Origin: Betaproteobacteria bacterium
Lineage (GTDB): Bacteria > Pseudomonadota > Gammaproteobacteria > Burkholderiales > Thiobacillaceae
Direction of reading: 5' to 3'
NCBI GenBank assembly: GCA_007280375.1
Contig: QYQG01000037.1
Span: 1 to 37,094 of the forward strand
Length of the DNA: 37,094 nucleotides
Of this stretch, positions 17,307-28,263 are shown in pieces. A program made the translations under genes and the position numbers. The notes below the pieces were generated by a model. It was not told the DNA's origin and did not search any database. It saw nothing but the letters and a program-made list of their open reading frames with translations. Positions within the stretch are counted from its first letter, which is position 1, and each line of letters opens with the position of its first letter.

Positions 17307-18388
17307 CCCACCGCCCCGCTCAGGGTGGCCAACTGCTCGGCCTGATGTTCGCTGGCCAGCGCGGCGATCAGTTCCCCCATATCGCCATCCATGATGGCAT
17401 CAATCTTATACAGCGTCAGGTTGATGCGATGGTCGGTGATGCGTCCCTGCGGAAAGTTGTAGGTGCGGATGCGATCAGAACGGTCGCCGCTGCCCACCAG
17501 CGATTTGCGCGTTGACGCCTCTTCTGCGTGTGCCACGCGATCTTGTGCATCTTGGATGCGGGCGGCCAGTACGCCCAAGGCCTGCGCCTTGTTACGGTGT
17601 TGCGAGCGATCATCTTGGCATTCGACCACAATGCCGGTCGGCAGGTGCGTGATGCGCACCGCCGAATCGGTCTTGTTGATGTGCTGGCCACCCGCGCCAC
17701 TGGCCCGATAGGTGTCTATTTTCAAATCCGCCGGGTTGATCGCCACCGCCACGCGCTCGTCGGCCTCCGGCATCACCGCCACCGTGCAGGCCGAGGTGTG
17801 GATACGCCCTTGCGACTCGGTCTCTGGCACGCGCTGGACGCGATGCCCGCCCGATTCAAACTTGAGCCGGGAGTACGCGCCCTGCCCATTGACGCGGCAG
17901 ATGATCTCCTTGAAACCACCCACCTCGCCGGGGCTTTCCGAGACGATCTCCACCTGCCAGCGTTGCCGTTCGGCATAGCGGGCGTACATGCGAAACAAGG
18001 TGCCCGCAAACAGGGCCGACTCGTTGCCGCCCGTCCCGGCGCGGATCTCCAAGAACACATTGCGCTCGTCGTTGGGGTCTTTAGGCAGCAACAAGACCTG
18101 CAACGCGGCCTCGACCTGCACGATGCGCGCCTCGGCATCGGTGATCTCGTCCTCGGCCAATTCGCGCATCTCTGGGTCTGCGATCAGCTCGCGCGCCGTG
18201 GCAAGGTCGGCCTGCGCCTGCTGCCAAGCGCGATATTCCGCGACCACCGGGCCGATCTCGCTCTGTTCACGGGTGATCCGGCGATAACGATCCATATTCG
18301 CCGTGACCGTGGGTTCGGCCAACAACGCGTCGATCTCGATATGGCGATCAACGAGTTGATCAAGTTTATTGATGAGGGTGGGGTTCAT
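17303..18388 (-). CDS. prfA: Peptide chain release factor 1
   Basis: GGQ motif [55 protein letters not shown]. Confidence 0.96.
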   Translation of the reverse strand: MNPTLINKLDQLVDRHIEIDALLAEPTVTANMDRYRRITREQSEIGPVVAEYRAWQQAQADLATARELIADPEMRELAEDEITDAEARIVQVEAALQVLLLPKDPNDERNVFLEIRAGTGGNESALFAGTLFRMYARYAERQRWQVEIVSESPGEVGGFKEIICRVNGQGAYSRLKFESGGHRVQRVPETESQGRIHTSACTVAVMPEADERVAVAINPADLKIDTYRASGAGGQHINKTDSAVRITHLPTGIVVECQDDRSQHRNKAQALGVLAARIQDAQDRVAHAEEASTRKSLVGSGDRSDRIRTYNFPQGRITDHRINLTLYKIDAIMDGDMGELIAALASEHQAEQLATLSGAVG

Positions 18389-18440
18389 AGCGGACTTAAA
18401 GGAAAGGGAACACGCCGGACAACGAGGGCGGCCAGCGTCG

Positions 18441-19694
18441 CTAGCGTTCGCCGTGCAGGTTATAGAGCCGTTCGATCAGGTGCGCGAGACGCCCTTGTTC
18501 GTCGCCTTGAGCGTGACCCAAGGCATGCGTAGGCTCGTGTAGGAATTTATTGGTCAAGGCCTTGGACAAGGCATCCAAGACCTGCGCCGGATCCTCGCCA
18601 TGGGTGAGGTGTTTCAGGGCCTTTTCTAGTTCATGGCGACGCAAGCGTTCACCATGATCGCGCAGGGCGCGCACCGTCGGCACCGCACGGCGGCTATCGA
18701 TCCAATGCGTAAACTCGCTCACCCGCGTGGTGATGATGGCTTCCGCCTCGTCCACCTTGGAGCGCCGCGCGTCGTGACCGGCGCGAATCACCTCACCCAA
18801 GTCGTCCACGGTGTAGAGGTAGACATCACTCAACTCACCCACCTCGGCCTCAATGTCGCGTGGCACGGCCAGATCCACCATAAACATCGGCCGATGCCGC
18901 CGCGCCTTGAGGGCGCGTTCGGCCAGCCCCAGACCCAAGATGGGCAAGGGGCTGGCGGTCGAGGTGCAGACGATATCAAACTCGTGCAGGATCTCAGGCA
19001 ACCGGGTGAGCGCGGCGGCCTCACCACCCAACCGGTCGGCCAACTCGCGCGCCCGTTCGACGGTGCGATTAACCACCATGATGCGACGCGGGGTGCGCGC
19101 GGCAAAATGGGTGGCGACCAGCTCGATCATCTCGCCCGCACCGATAAACAGCACCGATTGCCGGGCGATCGACGGGAAGATGCGCTCCGCGAGGGCCACG
19201 GCCGCCGCCGACATCGACACCGTATTGGCCCCGATCTCGGTCGCGGTACGCACCTCTTTCGCCACCGCAAAGGTATTTTGAAACAGCTTGGACAACAGCG
19301 TGCCCACCGTCCCCAGCGTCTGCGCCTTATCCACCGCCTGCTTGAGCTGCCCCAAGATCTGCGTCTCGCCTAACACCATCGAGTCCAAGCCCGAGGCGAC
19401 ACGAAAGGCGTGACGAATCGCGTCATCGCCCGCGAAGATCGTCAGATAGGGGCTGACCTCCGTGCGCGGGATGCCATGAAAATCGGCCAGCCAATCCGCC
19501 ACCGCCTCAGGCGTATGTGTGTTGCAATACACCTCCGTACGATTGCAGGTGGACACAATAATGGCTTCGCTGGCGCGTTCGTCCCGCGTCAGATCCTGCA
19601 AGGCCCGTTCCAAGATATCCGGCGGAAAGGCCACGCGCTCCCGTACGGCGACGGGCGCGGTGTGGTGGTTGATGCCAAAGGCAAAGAGTTGCAT
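18441..19694 (-). CDS. hemA: Glutamyl-tRNA reductase
   Basis: [47 protein letters not shown]. Confidence 0.96.
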   Translation of the reverse strand: MQLFAFGINHHTAPVAVRERVAFPPDILERALQDLTRDERASEAIIVSTCNRTEVYCNTHTPEAVADWLADFHGIPRTEVSPYLTIFAGDDAIRHAFRVASGLDSMVLGETQILGQLKQAVDKAQTLGTVGTLLSKLFQNTFAVAKEVRTATEIGANTVSMSAAAVALAERIFPSIARQSVLFIGAGEMIELVATHFAARTPRRIMVVNRTVERARELADRLGGEAAALTRLPEILHEFDIVCTSTASPLPILGLGLAERALKARRHRPMFMVDLAVPRDIEAEVGELSDVYLYTVDDLGEVIRAGHDARRSKVDEAEAIITTRVSEFTHWIDSRRAVPTVRALRDHGERLRRHELEKALKHLTHGEDPAQVLDALSKALTNKFLHEPTHALGHAQGDEQGRLAHLIERLYNLHGER

Positions 19695-19768
19695 CCCGTT
19701 GTTCTGCGTGCCGCTAGCGTAAACTAAAGAGCGGCATTGTACCCGATGCGCCCCACGCCACCCGCCCG

Positions 19769-22700
19769 TTAAAACAGGTATTCATACTCAGGCGAGACCC
19801 AGGGATTGCGTTTCTGCTCGGGCTTAGGCGCCTCCACCACCGGCGGCGCCGGAGGCGGTGCGGGCGACGCCAAGGGACGCGACACAACGACCGACGCAGG
19901 CACGCTGACGCTCGGCGCGTTCGGCGTCGGCACGGGTCGGGTTATCGCAACGGGCTTTGCCGGTGGCACAGAGGCCGCCGGGATAGCGGCAGAGGGGACA
20001 GCCGCCTTGGCCACCGGGGCAGCCGAGCGTGTTGCCAGCACGGGCTTAGGCGGTACAAGCACAGGCTTCGCTAGCGGCTTAGGCGCTACCACGGCCACCT
20101 GTTTAGTCACCGCCGCACGCGCCACAGACTCCGCCTTAGCCTCCGCATCAAAGGCCGCCACCTGCGCCAGCCACGGCAATTCGGCATTTTCTTGACCTAA
20201 CACCAAGGGGCGCAGGATAGGCGCCATGGTCTTCAAGAGTTGCACTGGCAGGCCGCTGGTGAAATGGTAGTTGCCCGCTTGCTCGCCCGGCACAAAGGCG
20301 GTGATCACGCCGAAATAGCGTTCGCCCATAAAGAAGGCAAAGGTCGCGACGCGGTTCATCACCTTCTCTTCGATGACGCGCCCGCCCGCCGCGATGACCT
20401 GCATCCGGTGGTCGCCCGTCCCCGTTTTACCCCCAATCGCGAGGCTACCCTCGGCGGTCGGGAACGCGCCCTTGATGCGCCGCGCCGTGCCGTTCTCGAC
20501 CACATCTAACAAGGCCTTACGCACCACCTGCGCCACCACCGGGTCGAAGATCCGCTCAGGTTTCATCGGCGTGCGCCGGAACACGGTGTGATACGGCGTA
20601 TCCGCGCCGAATTCCAGTTGCCTAATGTTCACGGACGGCAACTTCACGCCATCGTTACGGATCACGCCCATCATCTCGGCCAAGGCCGCCGGGCGGTCGG
20701 CCGACGAACCAATCGCCGAGGCATACGACGGCACCAGACTGTTAAAGGGATAACCCAGCCGGCGCCAGCGTTTGTGCAACTCTTGGAAAGACTCGATCTC
20801 CATCAGCGACTGGATACGATTGTCCTGTGCATTTTTGCGCCCCGTGGTGAACAACCAATCATAGACCTCGATCCGCTCACGGCCCGATTTCTGCACCAAC
20901 TCCTCCCACTTTGCCGTCGGGTGTTGACGCAGATAGGCCGCCAACCACAACTCCAACGGGTGAATCTGGGTAATATAGCCCCGATCGGCGAGATTAAACT
21001 TGTCCGGCCCATAGGTCTCAAACAGATAGGCCATGTCCTTGTCGTCATACGCGCCGGGCCGCACCAAACGGCCGCGCATCAACCGGGTAAAGGCCGCCAG
21101 ATCGGCCTGCGGCTCAATGTAACGAAACACCGCCGCCAGCCGCTTGGGGTGCGCGGCCAAGTGGTTAAGCAGGTTGTCGGCCATCTGCGACGGGGTCAGG
21201 CCACGATATTTTTTGTGGAACCGGGCGAGGAAGGCGCGCCCTTCGCTGTCGGCAAACTTGACCAGATAGGTGTCTCGCTTAGGATCGTTGACATCGGCCA
21301 AGACGCGCGCCGCCGTCGAGGGCGCACGATAGGTCAGGTGATGGATGACATCGCGCATCAGACGGATGAAGGGCAGGTTGACCGAGTTGCGTGTCGATTC
21401 CCACAGGTCCATGACCTTATGATTGTCTTCGCTATGGAAGTTATTGAAATGGTGCACCCCGCCGCCGGTGTAAAAGCCCTCACCGGGGTTAGCCGAATAA
21501 CGGCGGCCCATCGCCGCCTCGAGCGTACCGTTCAGACTCCGATCGCCCGGGCCGCGCAGGTGCGCGATGAGCCACGCCGTCAACACATCCTTGGCCGGTA
21601 CACTGACCTTGGCTAACTGCGCCGCAGACTTTCCAGCAAACTGTTTATGCAGGTCAGCGATGATCTCCAGATAGGTGATCAGCGTGCGCAACTTGGCCGA
21701 CGAGCCCATGTCCAGTTTCGCGCCTTGATTGATGTCGAAGGGCTGATTGAGGTTGTCGGCCTGAATCCGCACCACCGCGCCCTCGGCGGTCAGCTCGTGC
21801 AAGGTAAAGCTGAAGATGATCTTGGTCAGGTCATCGTCCGGCTCTAGCAGGTAATGCCCATAGAGGCCCAACTCCGCCACCGCCGCTGGGTCGTTCAACC
21901 GTTTGAGTTGTTGCGTGACCGCGCGCTGGGCGCTGGCATGGAGCGTGGTATCGACATTGAGGTCGAGCCGGTCGAGGTCATAAAGCTGCGAGAGGCCCAG
22001 TTGCCGGGTGATGTCCGCACGCAAGGCGTTGGCCGCCTTGTTCTCGACAAAGGTCAAGGTCTGGCTCGCCTTCGCGGGCGCGGGTTTGCGAAATTGCAGT
22101 TTAGCGCTCAAGGCCAGATCGCGAATCTCCTCGTTGATGATCCCCGCCTTGGCCAACATGCGCAGGTGGGTGTCCGCCTGCGTTTCCAGTTGCGCCCGAT
22201 CAGCTATTAAATAAAACGAAGGCCGCCGCTGGGCGATCAACAAGGCCAAGACATGCTTATAGGCCCGCGCCGATTCCGCCGAGATGGCCGGGCCGCGCAC
22301 CAGACGATTGACCTCATCAAAATCCAGACCAAACCACGCATCCAGCGCATCGGCCGTGCCGATCACCTCGCCATGCCCCGGCGCAGCGGACAGCGGCACG
22401 GTATTGAGATAGGCCTGCACCAGACGCCGCCGGGTGACGCGCGTATCGGTGCCGTCGATATAGGCACGCAACGAGGCCGAGGCCATCTGCGTCAGCTTAT
22501 CGCCGCCGGACAGGGTCAGGCCATCGGGCGTGTGACGGTATTTCTCGATCTGCGTGGCGAGGGTAGAGCCACCCGGCACCTTGCGCCCCGGTTGCACGAC
22601 CTGCACCGCCTTTTCCAACACGGCCTGGGCAAACCGATCCCACTCCACCGCCGGGTTGCGTTGCGGATGATTAGGGTCGAGCAATTCGCGGTTCTCGATA

Positions 22701-23203
22701 TAGAGCAGGGTATTGGCAATGACCGGCGGGATGTCCTCAAAACGGACATAGTGGCGTTTCGGTTGCGGCAGGCTGAACAAGGTCTCTTGATTGCAACCGC
22801 GCAAGGTCACGCCCGCGACCGATTTCTCGTTATAGGGCAAGAACAGACCAAAGGCCCCGACGCGATTCATATCGTCGGAGATACGCGCCTGCTTGGCCAA
22901 GACATAGCCGCGCTGCGTCAACCGTTGGGTAAACTCAGGGATGCGGTTATAGCCCAAGCGGACATCGTAAGGGCCTTGCCCCGGAAAGACGATCTGCGCG
23001 CTGGGGCCATCGTTCAGTGTCCAAGTCAGCCGCTTGCCGTAGCCCGCCAACAACATCGCCTGAAACGGCGAGGCGATCATCTCGTAGGCCGCAATCAAGG
23101 CCGCCGCAAACACGAGCAGACCCACCATCCACCACGGCCAACGCCGCTTCTTGCGCGGCGGGCGAACGGGTTCTAGCGGGACATATTCAGATCGTTCTCT
23201 CAT
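19769..23203 (-). CDS. Large divergent class A penicillin-binding protein (GT51 plus transpeptidase), 1144 aa
   Basis: N-terminal TM; GT51-like [10 protein letters not shown] and [14 protein letters not shown]; transpeptidase motifs SSAK (SxxK), SVN (SxN), KTGTGD; Ala/Pro/Val-rich C-tail. Confidence 0.88.
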   Translation of the reverse strand: MRERSEYVPLEPVRPPRKKRRWPWWMVGLLVFAAALIAAYEMIASPFQAMLLAGYGKRLTWTLNDGPSAQIVFPGQGPYDVRLGYNRIPEFTQRLTQRGYVLAKQARISDDMNRVGAFGLFLPYNEKSVAGVTLRGCNQETLFSLPQPKRHYVRFEDIPPVIANTLLYIENRELLDPNHPQRNPAVEWDRFAQAVLEKAVQVVQPGRKVPGGSTLATQIEKYRHTPDGLTLSGGDKLTQMASASLRAYIDGTDTRVTRRRLVQAYLNTVPLSAAPGHGEVIGTADALDAWFGLDFDEVNRLVRGPAISAESARAYKHVLALLIAQRRPSFYLIADRAQLETQADTHLRMLAKAGIINEEIRDLALSAKLQFRKPAPAKASQTLTFVENKAANALRADITRQLGLSQLYDLDRLDLNVDTTLHASAQRAVTQQLKRLNDPAAVAELGLYGHYLLEPDDDLTKIIFSFTLHELTAEGAVVRIQADNLNQPFDINQGAKLDMGSSAKLRTLITYLEIIADLHKQFAGKSAAQLAKVSVPAKDVLTAWLIAHLRGPGDRSLNGTLEAAMGRRYSANPGEGFYTGGGVHHFNNFHSEDNHKVMDLWESTRNSVNLPFIRLMRDVIHHLTYRAPSTAARVLADVNDPKRDTYLVKFADSEGRAFLARFHKKYRGLTPSQMADNLLNHLAAHPKRLAAVFRYIEPQADLAAFTRLMRGRLVRPGAYDDKDMAYLFETYGPDKFNLADRGYITQIHPLELWLAAYLRQHPTAKWEELVQKSGRERIEVYDWLFTTGRKNAQDNRIQSLMEIESFQELHKRWRRLGYPFNSLVPSYASAIGSSADRPAALAEMMGVIRNDGVKLPSVNIRQLEFGADTPYHTVFRRTPMKPERIFDPVVAQVVRKALLDVVENGTARRIKGAFPTAEGSLAIGGKTGTGDHRMQVIAAGGRVIEEKVMNRVATFAFFMGERYFGVITAFVPGEQAGNYHFTSGLPVQLLKTMAPILRPLVLGQENAELPWLAQVAAFDAEAKAESVARAAVTKQVAVVAPKPLAKPVLVPPKPVLATRSAAPVAKAAVPSAAIPAASVPPAKPVAITRPVPTPNAPSVSVPASVVVSRPLASPAPPPAPPVVEAPKPEQKRNPWVSPEYEYLF

Positions 23204-24140
23204 CTAGCCAATCTCTCGGTTTAAGGAACACATCATACAGCCGCGCCTCGGCGGAGCCGGGTTCGGGGTGCCAGTCATAACGCCATTTAACGATGGGCGG
23301 CATCGACATCAAGATCGCCTCGGTACGCCCGCCCGATTGCAGACCAAACAGCGTGCCACGGTCAAACACCAAATTAAACTCGACATAGCGGCCGCGTCGA
23401 TAGGCCTGGAAATCGCGTTCGCGTTCGCCATAGGGCAGGTCTTTGCGACGCTCGAGGATGGGCGCGTAGGCGGGGATAAACCGTTCGCCGACGCTACGCA
23501 TCAAGGCGAAGCTGTGCTCAAAGCCACCCGCATTGAGATCATCAAAAAAGATGCCGCCCACGCCACGCGGCTCGTTGCGATGCCTCAAGAAAAAGTAACG
23601 GTCGCACCAGGCCTTGTACTCGGCGTGTACGCCCTCACCAAACGGGGCCAGCGCATCGGCACAGCCCTGATGGAAATACCGCGCGTCCTCCTCAAAGCCA
23701 TAATACGGGGTCAGATCCATGCCGCCGCCAAACCACCAGATCGGCTCGGCATCGACCTGCGTAGCGATAAAGAAACGCACATTCAGGTGCACGGTCGGCG
23801 CATACGGGTTGCGCGGATGCAAGACCAAGGACACCCCCATCGCCTCCCACGGCCGCCCCGCCAATTCGGGCCGATGCGCCGTCGCCGAGGCCGGCATCTG
23901 CGCCCCGGTGACATGGGAGAAATTGACCCCGCCGCGCTCGAATACCGCGCCCTCTTCGATCAGACACGACAGCCCGCCACCGCCTTCTGGTCGCGTCCAC
24001 GCGTCGCGACGAAAAGCATTGCCGTCGATCTGCTCCAACCGAGCCACGATCTGCGCCTGCAAGTCGTGCAAAAACGTCTTAACGCGCGCGGTTTTCGCGT
24101 GCGGCGGGGAGGCGGATAACGGTTGTAGTAATTTAGGCAC
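23187..24140 (-). CDS. hemF: Oxygen-dependent coproporphyrinogen-III oxidase
   Basis: [71 protein letters not shown]. Confidence 0.97.
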   Translation of the reverse strand: MPKLLQPLSASPPHAKTARVKTFLHDLQAQIVARLEQIDGNAFRRDAWTRPEGGGGLSCLIEEGAVFERGGVNFSHVTGAQMPASATAHRPELAGRPWEAMGVSLVLHPRNPYAPTVHLNVRFFIATQVDAEPIWWFGGGMDLTPYYGFEEDARYFHQGCADALAPFGEGVHAEYKAWCDRYFFLRHRNEPRGVGGIFFDDLNAGGFEHSFALMRSVGERFIPAYAPILERRKDLPYGERERDFQAYRRGRYVEFNLVFDRGTLFGLQSGGRTEAILMSMPPIVKWRYDWHPEPGSAEARLYDVFLKPRDWLDERTI

Positions 24141-24275
24141 GGCGCGGATTGTAGCGGGGTTTTGCGGGTTTTAGGCAGCGCACACAACACACCGCGCAAA
24201 AACATCCCTGCCGCGCCCACGGGTTGTCAGCACGGCGAACAATGGCTGGCGGATAAAAACAAGCTACCCACCGCC

Positions 24276-24297
24276 GTAGGAGCGGGCTTGCCCGCGA
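24276..24297 (+). repeat. REP-like element GTAGGAGCGGGCTTGCCCGCGA
   Basis: Exact reverse complement of the 5768-5789 element. Confidence 0.75.
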
Positions 24298-24342
24298 TTA
24301 ACCCTTGTACGACTCCAGCTAAACACGCACCTTGTGCCACAT

Positions 24343-24366
24343 TGTGGGGCGGGCTTTAGCCCGCCA
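24343..24366 (+). repeat. Second, divergent REP-like element TGTGGGGCGGGCTTTAGCCCGCCA
   Basis: Palindromic GGCGGGCTTTAGCCCGCC core 46 bp from the previous REP. Confidence 0.6.
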
Positions 24367-24424
24367 AGATACATTCATCGGCTTAGTCACCCATGGTTGA
24401 GATGGCCAAGTTTGATGGAGGATG

Positions 24425-24805
24425 CTAATCGGTAAACTTTACGCACATACCTTTAGCGTCCATATACCCCCATGTTGTGAAACCAATGCCGCTTTTGTAA
24501 GCGACATTAACCACGGCATCCGCACCCATCGCATCAGCCTTTTCGACTAGGGCTGCATTAACCAGCTCAACAGAGGGATCTTTATGGAATAGCGTCAGCT
24601 TTTTAACACTTACCTCAACCGGCCCAACCTCTTTGTATTTGCGCGGAAACAGATCGCTCTCGGAGATGATGACCTTGGGCCTACTTTTTCCCGGTTGTGA
24701 GGCCTCTACCGTAAAGTTAGAGTCCACGCGATAACTCGCGCAACCGCTCAAAAGAGCAAAGGCCGTTATGGCAACCACATGGTTTACTGCACCATGAATC
24801 TTCAT
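24425..24805 (-). CDS. Small lipoprotein, hypothetical
   Basis: Lipobox LLSGC; core EKADAMGADAVVNVAYKSG resembles YbjQ/heavy-metal-binding-domain-like proteins (weak). Confidence 0.7.
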   Translation of the reverse strand: MKIHGAVNHVVAITAFALLSGCASYRVDSNFTVEASQPGKSRPKVIISESDLFPRKYKEVGPVEVSVKKLTLFHKDPSVELVNAALVEKADAMGADAVVNVAYKSGIGFTTWGYMDAKGMCVKFTD

Positions 24806-25140
24806 AGTGATTTACACTTGCCTTTTACTTGCGCGGTCTCGATCGCCTCGACCTCGCCCTTCAAGCGTGCCACATCGCCCTCGTGGTCGCCGGACAGCTT
24901 GCTGGCGGGGATCAAGACCAAGAACACCGTTGCCGCGTCTAGGTTGGCCTTGCTATCTTGGAGCTTGGAGTATTTGTCTAACTCGGCGCGGGAATCACCC
25001 ATCTTGGTCGCCAACTGAGTGCAATCCAAATGGGTGAACTTCTCGAAGGATACATGCGAGGCACGGATAGACTCTGGGCGCGTGGCGCATCCGGCTAGTA
25101 ACGCTACGGCCACCAAAGAAACGGTTAATATTTTTTTCAT
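24802..25140 (-). CDS. Small lipoprotein, hypothetical
   Basis: Lipobox LLAGC; ATGA overlap with downstream lipoprotein gene at 24802-24805. Confidence 0.7.
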   Translation of the reverse strand: MKKILTVSLVAVALLAGCATRPESIRASHVSFEKFTHLDCTQLATKMGDSRAELDKYSKLQDSKANLDAATVFLVLIPASKLSGDHEGDVARLKGEVEAIETAQVKGKCKSL

Positions 25141-25159
25141 GTTATTACTCCAATAGTGA

Positions 25160-25185
25160 AAAACAGCAGCCTAGGCTGCTGTTTT
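25160..25185. terminator. Perfect palindromic terminator AAAACAGCAGCCTAGGCTGCTGTTTT
   Basis: 26-nt palindrome with A/T flanks just downstream of the beta-barrel gene; T-run on the minus-strand transcript. Confidence 0.8.
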
Positions 25186-25197
25186 AGTAAAACCCAA

Positions 25198-25821
25198 TTA
25201 AAACTTCATCTTTAGGCCGGCCGTGACCAGGTCGATTGTTGCGTCGCTCATCCCGCCCACTTTGTTGTAATGGGTGTAGGCGACTTGTCCGCTTAGCGTT
25301 TTGCTGATTTCGCTCTCATAACCTACGCCAAACAAAAGCCCTGTGCCGGATTTGGATACCGTATAGGTGGCACTTGCACTGGTCACAGTGGCCGTGAGCG
25401 TGGCATCAACATCCATAGCATGCACGCCACCCTTGATAAACACATTCTCAATGGGGTACCAAACAAGCGCAGCATCAAAGCCTTTGGCCTCCATCCCAGT
25501 TGTAACGCTATAAGCGGCACGGCCTGTCGTTGTTCCGTTAAATGTTGCATCCAGCGATGCGGTTTTTAGATAGCCGAGCTCGACAGCCATGTCTTTTGCG
25601 ATGTTCCAGCCGGCGAAGATACGGCCTGCTGGAGCACTTTGCTCATAAGTGTAGGTGACGGTATTCCCTGTGGCGTTGGCTAAAGCCCGCGCAATTTCAC
25701 CAGCCGACGACTCTTGATCTACTTTGCCATAGCCGACATCGAAACCGACATAGCCTGCCGCCTGAGCGGTTGTAGCGCCTACGGCCAACAGGACTGCGGC
25801 TAAAATTTGTGTGTTTTTCAT
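25198..25821 (-). CDS. Outer-membrane beta-barrel protein (OmpA/opacity-like porin fold)
   Basis: Signal peptide ending AQA; alternating beta pattern; terminal aromatic (LKMKF). Confidence 0.8.
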   Translation of the reverse strand: MKNTQILAAVLLAVGATTAQAAGYVGFDVGYGKVDQESSAGEIARALANATGNTVTYTYEQSAPAGRIFAGWNIAKDMAVELGYLKTASLDATFNGTTTGRAAYSVTTGMEAKGFDAALVWYPIENVFIKGGVHAMDVDATLTATVTSASATYTVSKSGTGLLFGVGYESEISKTLSGQVAYTHYNKVGGMSDATIDLVTAGLKMKF

Positions 25822-25970
25822 GGTGTTGCTCCTAGTAATTACCGAAGAATCGGCGAAAGTGGCTTACGCATATCGTTGCCACTGCCGGCATATTAACAAA
25901 TAGTTAAGACAAAATAGTAAATATCGGGATTGTTTTTGTGAAATTCGTAAGTTCGTCGCATATTTACGCC

Positions 25971-26300
25971 ATGAACCTAGGCATAGCAATCCGCTCTCTA
26001 CGCGTCAAAAACGGCTGGTCTCAAGAGGAGCTGGGCTGGCGCTTGCATGTGACAGCCGCCAACATCTCCCGCATCGAAAACGGCAAGCACCGTCCCGGCC
26101 CCGAGGTGACGGAGGACTTGGCGCGGGAGTTTGGTTTGAAGGTGCACGAGTTGTATGCCTTGGCGGAGGGGGAACCGTTGCTGTTGATGGCACGCATCCC
26201 AGAACAGGCGGAAACCTTGTTGGTCGAGCGCTTCCGCGCGATGTCCGACGAACGGCGTCGCTTGATGCTGGACCTCAGCGCGACCCTGACAGGGCGTTGA
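25971..26300 (+). CDS. XRE-family HTH regulator; likely start 25971
   Basis: MNLGIAIRSLRVKNGWSQEELGWRLHVTAANISRIENGKHRPGPEVTEDLAREFGLKVHELYALAEG. Confidence 0.87.
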   Translation: MNLGIAIRSLRVKNGWSQEELGWRLHVTAANISRIENGKHRPGPEVTEDLAREFGLKVHELYALAEGEPLLLMARIPEQAETLLVERFRAMSDERRRLMLDLSATLTGR

Positions 26301-26345
26301 TCTTTACGCCTTTATCCTAAAAACCGCCGTTGAATCATACTGTTC

Positions 26346-26365
26346 TCGGGAAAGCCCGCTCCTAC
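26346..26365 (-). repeat. Degenerate REP-like element TCGGGAAAGCCCGCTCCTAC
   Basis: Similar to the reverse-oriented REP at 5768-5789. Confidence 0.55.
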
Positions 26366-26399
26366 GGGGCGAATAACGGCGGTTTCTAGGTTTATCCCT

Positions 26400-26939
26400 T
26401 TAGGCGCGTAAAACGCGTTGTGTGGCCAGATCGATCAGAGTGGAGGGCCGTTTGCGCGGGCCGACGCGTCCGGGCAGGGTGCGAACGGCATCGCCAAAAA
26501 CGGCCTGACAGCGGGCCACTGTTTTAAGCGATACCTGACCCGTGCGGTTGGCGCTGGTCGAGACCAAGGCCATGCCGGCGGCGAGGCAGGCGCGGCGCGC
26601 GTCGGGGTGGGCGGTGATGCGCACCGCAATCTTGGTATGAGCGCCGGTCAGCCAACGCGGACAGCGACGGCTGGCGGGGAGCAATACGGTGGTGGGGCCG
26701 GGCCAGTAGTCGTCCAAAAGAGCGCGTTCAGCGACACTGAGCGGCGCGAGATAGGGGCGAAGTTGCGCGAGGTCCGCCGCGATAAGGATGAGGCCCTTGC
26801 GTTGCGGTCGGCTTTTAATTCGTAGGAGACGCTGCACCGCTCGGGCATTGCGCGGGTCGCAGCCGAGGCCGAAACAGGACTCGGTGGCGTAGGCGATGAC
26901 CCCGCCGCGCCGTAGAAAACCGCGCAAAGGGGTCAACAT
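26400..26939 (-). CDS. tsaC: L-threonylcarbamoyladenylate synthase (YrdC/TsaC)
   Basis: GGVIAYATESCFGLGCDPRN, KSRPQRKGLILIA, WPGPTTVLLP, STSANRTG. Confidence 0.93.
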   Translation of the reverse strand: MLTPLRGFLRRGGVIAYATESCFGLGCDPRNARAVQRLLRIKSRPQRKGLILIAADLAQLRPYLAPLSVAERALLDDYWPGPTTVLLPASRRCPRWLTGAHTKIAVRITAHPDARRACLAAGMALVSTSANRTGQVSLKTVARCQAVFGDAVRTLPGRVGPRKRPSTLIDLATQRVLRA

Positions 26940-26972
26940 GCGCCCGCCGTGTGTGCGGACGGCTGCGCCCTT

Positions 26973-28262
26973 TCAGCCATGCTTCGGCTTGATCGCCCGC
27001 CAGCCGATGTCGCGGCGCATCTGACAGCCGTCAAAGTGGATGCCCTCGGCGGCGGCGTAGGCCTGTTGCTGGGCCTGTTTCACCGAGTCGCCCAAGGCGG
27101 TCACGCAGAGGACTCGCCCACCGCTGACCTGTACCTGACCGCCTTCTAGCGTCGTGCCGGCGTGAAAAACCATTGCGCTGTCGCTCGCGGTGTTGATTGC
27201 AGCAGGTAGGCCGGTAATCACATCGCCTTTACGCGGCGCGTCGGGATAACCTGCCGCCGCCAAGACGATGCCCAGTGCGACGCGCCGATCCCATTCCGCC
27301 TCGACCTGATCGAGACGACCGTCGATGGCGGCCTCCATCAAGCCGACGAGGTCGGTCTTGAGCCGCATCATGATCGGCTGCGTCTCTGGGTCGCCCATGC
27401 GGCAGTTGAACTCCAGCGTGCCGATGCGGCCGTCCGGGGTGATCATCAGGCCGGCGTATAAAAAGCCGGTAAAGGGGATGCCCTCGGCCTTCATGCCGTT
27501 GATCACCGGACGGATGACCTCGCGCAGGGCGCGGGCGTGGACCTCGGGCGTGACCACCGGCGCGGGCGAATACGCGCCCATGCCGCCGGTGTTGGGGCCA
27601 CGATCGCCGTCTAACAGGCGTTTGTGATCTTGGCTGGTAGCGAGTGTAAGTGTGTGCTCACCATCGGCCATCACCATGAAACTCGCCTCCTCGCCGATCA
27701 GACATTCTTCGATGACGACGCGCGCGCCGGCCTCACCGAATACATTGCCGGCCAGCATCATGTCGACAGCGGCGTGTGCCTCATCCACCGTTTGCGCGAC
27801 CACGACGCCCTTGCCTGCCGCCAAGCCGTCAGCCTTGATGACGATGGGCGCGCCCTCGGCGTCGATATAGGCGTGCGCGGCGGCGGCCTCGGTGAAGGTG
27901 GCGAACTTCGCGGTCGGGATGCCGTGTCGGGCCATGAATTGCTTGGCGTAGTCCTTGGATGATTCGAGCTGCGCGGCGGCCTGCGTGGGGCCAAAGATGC
28001 GTAGGCCAGCGGCGCGAAAGGCGTCAACAATGCCGGCGGCCAACGGCGCCTCGGGGCCGACCACGGTAAAACCGATCTTTTCGTGCTGGCAAAAGGCGAT
28101 GAGGTCGGCGAAGTCGGTCAAGGGCAGGTTTTCGATGCCGTCGGCGGTGGCGGTGCCGCCGTTGCCGGGCGCGACAAAGACCTTTTGCACGCGTGGCGAT
28201 TGCGCTAGTTTCCATGCCAGGGCGTGTTCACGGCCGCCCGAACCGATGACGAGGAGTTTCAT
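26973..28262 (-). CDS. purD: Phosphoribosylamine-glycine ligase
   Basis: MKLLVIGSGGREHALAWKLAQSP, GNVFGEAGARVVIEECLIGEEASF, LEFNCRMGDPETQPIMMRL. Confidence 0.97.
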   Translation of the reverse strand: MKLLVIGSGGREHALAWKLAQSPRVQKVFVAPGNGGTATADGIENLPLTDFADLIAFCQHEKIGFTVVGPEAPLAAGIVDAFRAAGLRIFGPTQAAAQLESSKDYAKQFMARHGIPTAKFATFTEAAAAHAYIDAEGAPIVIKADGLAAGKGVVVAQTVDEAHAAVDMMLAGNVFGEAGARVVIEECLIGEEASFMVMADGEHTLTLATSQDHKRLLDGDRGPNTGGMGAYSPAPVVTPEVHARALREVIRPVINGMKAEGIPFTGFLYAGLMITPDGRIGTLEFNCRMGDPETQPIMMRLKTDLVGLMEAAIDGRLDQVEAEWDRRVALGIVLAAAGYPDAPRKGDVITGLPAAINTASDSAMVFHAGTTLEGGQVQVSGGRVLCVTALGDSVKQAQQQAYAAAEGIHFDGCQMRRDIGWRAIKPKHG

Positions 28263-28263
28263 A

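Noticed and set aside
17528-18532. 334-aa plus-strand ORF across prfA/hemA
   Set aside because: Antisense shadow of prfA (GGQ motif on the minus strand).
20588-24119. Plus-strand ORFs of 342, 307 and 283 aa over the PBP and hemF genes
   Set aside because: Antisense shadow ORFs with skewed composition; minus-strand products are clear families.
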